Below are positions 58,771 through 64,000 of a stretch of 64,000 nt of DNA, in pieces. Positions within the stretch are counted from its first letter, which is position 1, and each line of letters opens with the position of its first letter. The notes beneath the pieces are model-generated. The model saw only the letters and a list, made by a program, of their open reading frames with translations, was not told the origin of the DNA and made no database searches. The DNA is taken from positions 62,001 through 126,000 of the forward strand of contig DASVWI010000018.1 of the NCBI GenBank assembly GCA_036389675.1. Reading direction: 5' to 3'. This DNA is from DASQYE01 sp036389675 (GTDB taxonomy: Bacteria; Acidobacteriota; Blastocatellia; Pyrinomonadales; Pyrinomonadaceae). Position numbers and translations under genes: made by a program.

Positions 58771-60963
58771 TTAACGCAGTTGGACGACGACGTTGTTGGC
58801 GTGCAGGGAGTTTCCGGTCGCGCGCTGCAATTCGGCGATGGCTTTATTGAGGTCTGTCTGCGCGCGCAGCTCGTTGCCGCGTGCGGTCGTCAGTGCGGTC
58901 TGTCGCTCAAGCACGAGGTAGAGCGTGGATTGACCGGCATCGAATCTTCTCTGCTCGCTGCTGTACTGCTGCTCGCTGGCGCTGCGCGCGGCGGCGGCGG
59001 CGCGCAAGCGAGACGAAGCCGTGCGGACTATCTGCAAGGCATTTCGCACGTCGACCTGAATCAACTGCTCCAGCTGTTCGCGCTGCGTATCTATGCGATG
59101 CGATTCGACGAGCGAGCGGCCAAGTTGAGCTTCCGCCGTGCGATTGCGTAAGGGGATGTTGAGCTGCACGCCGACGCGAAAGTTGTTATAGCGATTGGCG
59201 GCGAGACTCCCGAAAGATTGGGCCAATCCCCCGATCAATTCTTCGGGGAGCGGCTGCGCCGCCGGCGGCGTGAGCGGCGCGAGACCGTTGAGAACAGACA
59301 GCTCGTTGATGCGCGCGCGCAGGTCGGCGTTCGAGTTCGCCAGAGGATTGCCGCCCGAAGCTGTCTGGCTGAGCGAACCGGCGAGGCCGACGACGCCGTA
59401 GCTGCCGATCAGATCTATCTGCGGCTTGGTCTGCTCGCGATAATACCTCTGGTCAATCTGGTTGATCTCGCGCACCACGTCCGACTGCTTCAGCTCGGGG
59501 CGATTGGACATCGCCGCTTCCATGGCGTCGGGCAGGGTGATCGCGGGCGGCTCAAGGTCGACCGGGTCTGTCGGAATCAGGGAGACGTTCCAGAACGGAG
59601 ACTGGCGATTCTCCGCGATCAGGTTTTTGAGATTATTCTCGGCGCGCGAGACATCTTCGAGCGCGCTGTAGACGCTCTGCTCATAGCCGGAGACCTGAGC
59701 GTCAGCCGCCACGACATCAATCGGCGCAAGCACGCCTTCGGCCACCAGCCGCCTGTTGTGCTCAAGCTGCGCGCGCGCATCACGCACGGCGTCGCGCTGA
59801 ACCTGCAAATTACGCAGGGCGAAAACCAAGTCCCAGTAGGCGCGCTGCACGAGCGTGATGGTCTCAATAGTGCGCTGGCGAAACTGCGCGTCCGTCAAAG
59901 AGAGATTGCGCTTGGCGATTTCGATCTGCCGCCGATTGTTGTCAAAGCGCAGGCCGCGCCAGAGCGGCTGCGTGTAATTAAAGGTCAGGGCGGTCGGGAA
60001 CTGCGGGTTGAGCGCCGCAAACTGGTTGTTGGTCGTCAGGCGAATGGCCGACAAATCGACTCGATAGCCGCCGCCGAATTTCGGCGAGAGTCCTTCCAGA
60101 CGCGCCGTGCCCGTGTAGTCGCTCTGCACTACGGCTCCGTTTGCGCCCGACAGGAAACTGGACGAAGGCGTCTCGGAGCGCTCGTAATAAGAGAGCGAGG
60201 TGAGGCGCGGGTCGTAGATGCCGCGCGCTCCCTGCAAATCAAACTCTGCGGCGCGCACGACCGTTCGCGCCACCTCTATGTCTTTGTTGTTGGCGAGCGC
60301 CATCTCCAGGGCTTCGCGCAGGGCGAGCGGGCGCTGCTCGGACATGTCCACACCAACCCGACCCAGCTCCGGAACAGGCGCTCGCGAATCGGCGCGATAA
60401 TCCGGCGCGACGACCGGGACGGAAGGGAGCGCGTCGGGCGCTTGCGTCGGCACGCTTTCGCGTCCGGGCGGGCGCGCAGGCTGCGGCGACTGAATGGTCT
60501 GCGTCTGCGCGGGCTGCAAGGGAGCGCCCGTCGTGTTGGTCGTAGTCGCAGCGCCTGACGGCAGGCTGTCGAGCGTCGGAATAGAAGAGGGGGAAGCTCC
60601 CTGCACGGGCGTCGAAGGCGCGGCGGGAGACTGCGGCGATGGCGAGCCCGCCTGCTGGCCCGCCTGCGTCGTGGGCTGCGCGCTCTGCTCGACCTGTGCG
60701 CCAGTGGTCAGAGGTCGCGCGTTCGCGCCGGGCGCGCTTCCCTGTCCCTGCGGCGCATTGCCGGATGGAGCTATGGTGACACCGCTCGCGGGCTGAGGGG
60801 TGGTGCTCTGTATGACGGGCGTGTTGGCCGAAGGCGCGGGAGCGACCGTGCCCGTCGAGGTCGTGCCGGTCGTTTGCGCGCGCGCGTGCGACGCACCATA
60901 TGCCAGACACAGGAGCGCAGCCAGTAACGTCGAGCGGAGAATCTTTTTTCCAGCGGTCTTCAT
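58771..60963 (-). CDS. TolC-like outer-membrane efflux protein
   Basis: The 730-aa protein has a signal peptide, then a Pro/Thr/Gln-rich extension (about residues 30-195) unusual for TolC, and two OEP repeats with coiled helices ('ALREALEMALANNKDIEVARTVVRAAEFDLQGARGIYDPRL', 'NFRVGVQLNIPLRNRTAEAQLGRSLVESHRIDTQREQLEQLIQVDVRNALQIV'). It forms the outer-membrane exit duct for the RND pump encoded just upstream (48-bp gap). Confidence 0.88.
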   Translation of the reverse strand: MKTAGKKILRSTLLAALLCLAYGASHARAQTTGTTSTGTVAPAPSANTPVIQSTTPQPASGVTIAPSGNAPQGQGSAPGANARPLTTGAQVEQSAQPTTQAGQQAGSPSPQSPAAPSTPVQGASPSSIPTLDSLPSGAATTTNTTGAPLQPAQTQTIQSPQPARPPGRESVPTQAPDALPSVPVVAPDYRADSRAPVPELGRVGVDMSEQRPLALREALEMALANNKDIEVARTVVRAAEFDLQGARGIYDPRLTSLSYYERSETPSSSFLSGANGAVVQSDYTGTARLEGLSPKFGGGYRVDLSAIRLTTNNQFAALNPQFPTALTFNYTQPLWRGLRFDNNRRQIEIAKRNLSLTDAQFRQRTIETITLVQRAYWDLVFALRNLQVQRDAVRDARAQLEHNRRLVAEGVLAPIDVVAADAQVSGYEQSVYSALEDVSRAENNLKNLIAENRQSPFWNVSLIPTDPVDLEPPAITLPDAMEAAMSNRPELKQSDVVREINQIDQRYYREQTKPQIDLIGSYGVVGLAGSLSQTASGGNPLANSNADLRARINELSVLNGLAPLTPPAAQPLPEELIGGLAQSFGSLAANRYNNFRVGVQLNIPLRNRTAEAQLGRSLVESHRIDTQREQLEQLIQVDVRNALQIVRTASSRLRAAAAARSASEQQYSSEQRRFDAGQSTLYLVLERQTALTTARGNELRAQTDLNKAIAELQRATGNSLHANNVVVQLR

Positions 60964-61010
60964 AACTTTATCAATAGATCAACAGGCACGATCAATCACC
61001 CTGTCGGTTC

Positions 61011-64000
61011 TTACTGCTTCGTAACCAAGCCAAGGAGCGAAGCGGTCGCGGTCGCCGTCTTGCGCCGCGCCCACGCGAAGCTCCCGCCGAGGGCATTGCC
61101 GATGCGCGCAAGGATGCGTAGGCGCGCCAGATCGTCGAAGAGCGAGTAGAAGACGGGCACGGCCAGAAGCGTCAGCAGCAGGCAGAGCGATTGACCGCCG
61201 ACCACCAGCACGCCGATGGAGCGATTGGTTCCCGCGCCGGGGCCGCTGGACAGGACGAGCGGCATCATGCCGGCGACGAGCGCGATGGTCGTCATCAGGA
61301 TGGGACGCAGGCGGTCGCGGTTCGCCTGAATGATGGCGTCCATGCGATCCATGCCGCGTGCCCTCAACTCGTTCGTGTGATCGATCTGCAGGATGGCGTT
61401 CTTCTTGACCACGCCGAAGAGCAGCAGAAGTCCGAGCCCGGAAAAGATATTGACGGTCTGGTTGGTCACGAGCAGCGAAAGAATGCCGAACGGGATGGCG
61501 AGCGGCAATGTGAGCAAGATCGTGACCGGGTGGATGAAGGACTCGAACTGCGCGGCCAGCACCATGTACATAAAGACGAATGAGAGCGTGAAGGCGAGCA
61601 TGAAGTAGTAGCCCGCGCGCCCTAGCTCTTTGGAGCGGCCCGCCAGCCCCGTCTTATAGGCAGGGTCAACGTTCAGCTCTTTGACGAACTGGTTCATGCG
61701 GTCAATGACGGCGGCCTGCGAGCCGCCGGGCCTGACGTTGGCGAGCAGCGTCACCTGACGCTGGCGATTGAGACGATCAATGGCCGACGGGCCGGCTCCC
61801 TCGTCCACGCTGACCAGATTGTCAAGGCTCACCCAGCCGATCTTGGTCGAAGGAACGATCATACGCTTGAGGCCCTCGACGCTCGCGCGAAACTCGCCCG
61901 TCGCACGCACGCGCACGTCGATCTGATCCGTGCCTTCGTTGAAGGTCGAGACCTTTTGACCGGCGACCAAGGTGTTTAGAGCCTGCGCTATATCGCCGAC
62001 GCGCACGCCCAAATCCGCGGCATGCTCGCGGTGAATCTGCACGCGCAGCTCGGGCTTGCCGTTAATCAGAGTCGAGTCCGCATCGACGACATCAGGAATG
62101 GTCTTCATCTTCTGAAGCAGGTCTTCAGAGTACTTGGTCAGCCTTTGAAGGTCAGGCCCGCCGATGACGTATTGAATGTCGGCGTTGCGGAAGCCGCCGC
62201 CCGAGATGGCCGCGACCTGCTGCACGCTGGTTCGCAGCTTGTCCGGATACATCTGTAGGTATTTCGCCAGAACGTCTTTGCGAGCGAGGCTCATCACGTC
62301 ATTCTGCGTCACGCTGCGCTCCTTGATCGGAGACATACGGACGTAGATGGAGGCGCTGTTGACAAGCTCCTGCTGGCCGCCGCCGACGGTGACGAGCGTG
62401 TCGGTCACGCCCGGCAATTGGCGCACGTCCGCCGCGATCTTTTCCACGAGCGTCGAAGTCGCCGGAAGCGTCGAGCCTTCGGGCACGCGCACGTTGATCT
62501 CAAACTGCGACTGGTCGTCCACGGGCAGAAAGTTTTTGCCGACGTACTTGAAGAGCGGCACGATGCTGATGATGACGAGCACGCAGGTGAGTATGACGAC
62601 CCAGCGATGATGCATAGACCATGACAGCATCCACGTATAGGTGCGATCAATCGGGCGATAGAAGCGCGACTCCTTTGAGCTGCGCTCCTCTTTAGGCACG
62701 CCCCGCGCGGACTGTTCTTTGCCAGCTTCGCTCGCATCCTCCTGTGCCGGAATGCTTGAGGCTTCGCTTGCTTCTCCGTCGAAGAGGTTTTGTTCCGGCC
62801 CTTCAGAGCCCGCGGCGACGCGAGATTCGTCTGCCAGCGCCGCGGAGGCGTCGCCCTGCGAAGGCTCGCTGCCCGTCCCGGCAGGCAGCGGGTCTGCCTC
62901 GCGCTTGATGAGACGCGCCGCCAGCATAGGCGTCAGGGTAAAGGAGACGAGCAGCGAGACCGCTATGGCGAACGATGAAGTAAAGCCGAAGGAAGACATG
63001 AAGCGACCGACGATGCCGCCCATAAAGCCGACGGGCAGAAAGACCGCGAGCAGGCTCAACGTCGTCGCCATCACGGCCAGACCTATCTCGCGCGTGCCCT
63101 GAATCGCCGCCTGAAACGGCGGCATCCCCTTCTCTTCGATAAAGCGATAGATGTTCTCAAGCACGACGATGGCGTCGTCGATGACGATGCCGACCATCAA
63201 GGTCAGCGCCAGCATGGTGATGTTGTTGAGCGTATAGCCCATGGCCGCCATCAGCCCGAAGGTGGCGATGATGGAGGTCGGAATCGCTATCGCCGCGATG
63301 AACGTGGCGCGGAAGTTCCACAGAAAGATGAAGACGACGATGGCCGCCAGTATGCCGCCCTCTATGAGGTGCGTCTCGATGGCTTCGAGCGACGCCTTGA
63401 TAAAGATGGATTGATCGCCGACGACCTCGGCCCTGAAGCCTGCGGGCAGCGTCGGAATAATCTCTGCCAGACGCTCCTTGACGGCGTCGGCGACGGCCAC
63501 GGTGTTCTGCCCGGACTGCTTTGAGACGATGAGCGTGACGGCGGGCTGACCGTTCAGACGAGCCTGCGTGCGCTGCTCTTCAGCGCCGTCCTCGACATAG
63601 CCTATGTCGCTGACCTTGACGGCGTACGAACCGCGATTGGCGACGACCAGATCATTAAAGCTGGCGGGGTCTGGGATGCGCCCCAGCGTGCGGACGGTCA
63701 ACTCGCGCGTGCCCTCGTCAACACGCCCGCCCGGCACTTCCAGATTCTGCGAGCGCACGGCTGCCGCCACTTCCGCGACCGTCACGTTGTATGCGCGCAT
63801 CTTGTCCGGGTCTACCCAGACCTGTATCTCGCGCTCGCGCCCGCCGACGATCTGCACCTGCCCGACGCCGTTGATGCTCTCTATGCGCTCCTTGATCTGC
63901 TTGTCGGCCACGTCCGTCACTTCGCGCAGGGAGCGCGGCGCGGAGACGGCGATACGCAGCACGGGCGCAGCATCCGTATCGAGCTTCTGAATGATCGGCT
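61011..64000 (-). CDS. RND efflux pump inner-membrane subunit (HAE1/AcrB-type), partial
   Basis: The reverse frame is open to the window edge ('PIIQKLDTDAAPVLRIAVSAP' precedes any start), so the N-terminus is outside. It carries the RND core 'LALTLMVGIVIDDAIVVLENIYRFI' with the paired Asp of the proton relay in TM4. An unusual acidic linker of about 80 residues (around 343-425, Ala/Glu/Ser-rich) follows the first membrane domain. It would export drugs or toxic compounds via the TolC-like partner. The adaptor (MFP) gene is presumably beyond the window. Confidence 0.92.
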   Translation of the reverse strand, partial: PIIQKLDTDAAPVLRIAVSAPRSLREVTDVADKQIKERIESINGVGQVQIVGGREREIQVWVDPDKMRAYNVTVAEVAAAVRSQNLEVPGGRVDEGTRELTVRTLGRIPDPASFNDLVVANRGSYAVKVSDIGYVEDGAEEQRTQARLNGQPAVTLIVSKQSGQNTVAVADAVKERLAEIIPTLPAGFRAEVVGDQSIFIKASLEAIETHLIEGGILAAIVVFIFLWNFRATFIAAIAIPTSIIATFGLMAAMGYTLNNITMLALTLMVGIVIDDAIVVLENIYRFIEEKGMPPFQAAIQGTREIGLAVMATTLSLLAVFLPVGFMGGIVGRFMSSFGFTSSFAIAVSLLVSFTLTPMLAARLIKREADPLPAGTGSEPSQGDASAALADESRVAAGSEGPEQNLFDGEASEASSIPAQEDASEAGKEQSARGVPKEERSSKESRFYRPIDRTYTWMLSWSMHHRWVVILTCVLVIISIVPLFKYVGKNFLPVDDQSQFEINVRVPEGSTLPATSTLVEKIAADVRQLPGVTDTLVTVGGGQQELVNSASIYVRMSPIKERSVTQNDVMSLARKDVLAKYLQMYPDKLRTSVQQVAAISGGGFRNADIQYVIGGPDLQRLTKYSEDLLQKMKTIPDVVDADSTLINGKPELRVQIHREHAADLGVRVGDIAQALNTLVAGQKVSTFNEGTDQIDVRVRATGEFRASVEGLKRMIVPSTKIGWVSLDNLVSVDEGAGPSAIDRLNRQRQVTLLANVRPGGSQAAVIDRMNQFVKELNVDPAYKTGLAGRSKELGRAGYYFMLAFTLSFVFMYMVLAAQFESFIHPVTILLTLPLAIPFGILSLLVTNQTVNIFSGLGLLLLFGVVKKNAILQIDHTNELRARGMDRMDAIIQANRDRLRPILMTTIALVAGMMPLVLSSGPGAGTNRSIGVLVVGGQSLCLLLTLLAVPVFYSLFDDLARLRILARIGNALGGSFAWARRKTATATASLLGLVTKQ

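Noticed and set aside
59218..60558. Long plus-strand ORF (446 codons) over the TolC-like gene
   Set aside because: Antisense shadow; the reverse frame has clear OEP repeats.

Overview
The window is a piece of an Acidobacteriota chromosome, probably class Blastocatellia (inferred). The evidence is the high GC content, a secreted VWFA-related protein of the acidobacterial type, bacillithiol genes (bshA, bshB), and dispersed intergenic repeats that begin TTAACAGGGATGGACAGGAT. The host chromosome is interrupted by one apparently complete prophage of about 41.4 kb.

Host left flank, 1-17.28 kb. It holds a partial GH5 glycoside hydrolase, small membrane proteins, selB, a VWFA-related secreted protein, SlyD-type PPIase, NYN ribonuclease, endonuclease III, bshA, an Nfu-type Fe-S scaffold, a secreted zinc-peptidase-like protein, a DUF72 protein, bshB, an MBL hydrolase, a secreted EEP-family phosphohydrolase and two exported proteins of unknown function. 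Two copies of a genomic repeat encode protein ends: the C-terminus of the DUF72 protein and the whole N-terminal signal region of the EEP protein.

Prophage, 17,282-58,644. It is bounded by a 24-bp direct repeat (30 positions with one mismatch). The target was a stem-loop between two convergent host genes. The right copy keeps the full hairpin and the left copy is broken. The order from left to right is as follows. (a) A long leftward late operon, 42.9 to 17.5 kb, runs in transcription order from a winged-helix-like regulator through lysis-type genes, three cargo genes (HD-GYP, exported fibre-like protein, polytopic membrane protein), terminase, portal, a fused protease/capsid gene, head-tail genes, the tail tube, a G/GT chaperone with a clear -1 slippery site, the tape measure, and a DUF2460/DUF2163/NlpC-P60/tail-tip set like that of gene transfer agents. 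A carbohydrate-binding-like domain is inserted in the tail-tip protein. (b) An integron-type cassette array, 43.7-45.4 kb, carries two complete attC sites, one truncated attC and three cassette ORFs on the + strand, with no integron integrase. (c) A leftward early operon, 50.4 to 45.4 kb, has Cro-like, excisionase-like, replication-initiator (with iteron-like repeats inside the gene), tyrosine recombinase and VRR-NUC genes. (d) A rightward immunity module (XRE repressor plus ImmA-type protease) shares a palindromic operator region. (e) Rightward cargo, 51.4-57.2 kb, is AT-richer: two exported proteins, a decayed XRE gene, a MutY/Mig-like mismatch glycosylase, a C5-cytosine methyltransferase, a 46-codon ORF, an FRG-domain protein and a DUF262 protein. 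(f) The integrase lies next to attR.

Host right flank, 58.65-64 kb: a TolC-like outer-membrane protein and a partial RND (HAE1/AcrB-type) efflux pump.

The two most novel items are the mobile integron cassettes inside a temperate phage, and the C5-methyltransferase / Mig-like glycosylase / FRG / DUF262 cargo cluster, which looks like an undescribed defence or anti-competitor module. All assignments come from reading the sequence and from remembered family motifs. No database search was run.
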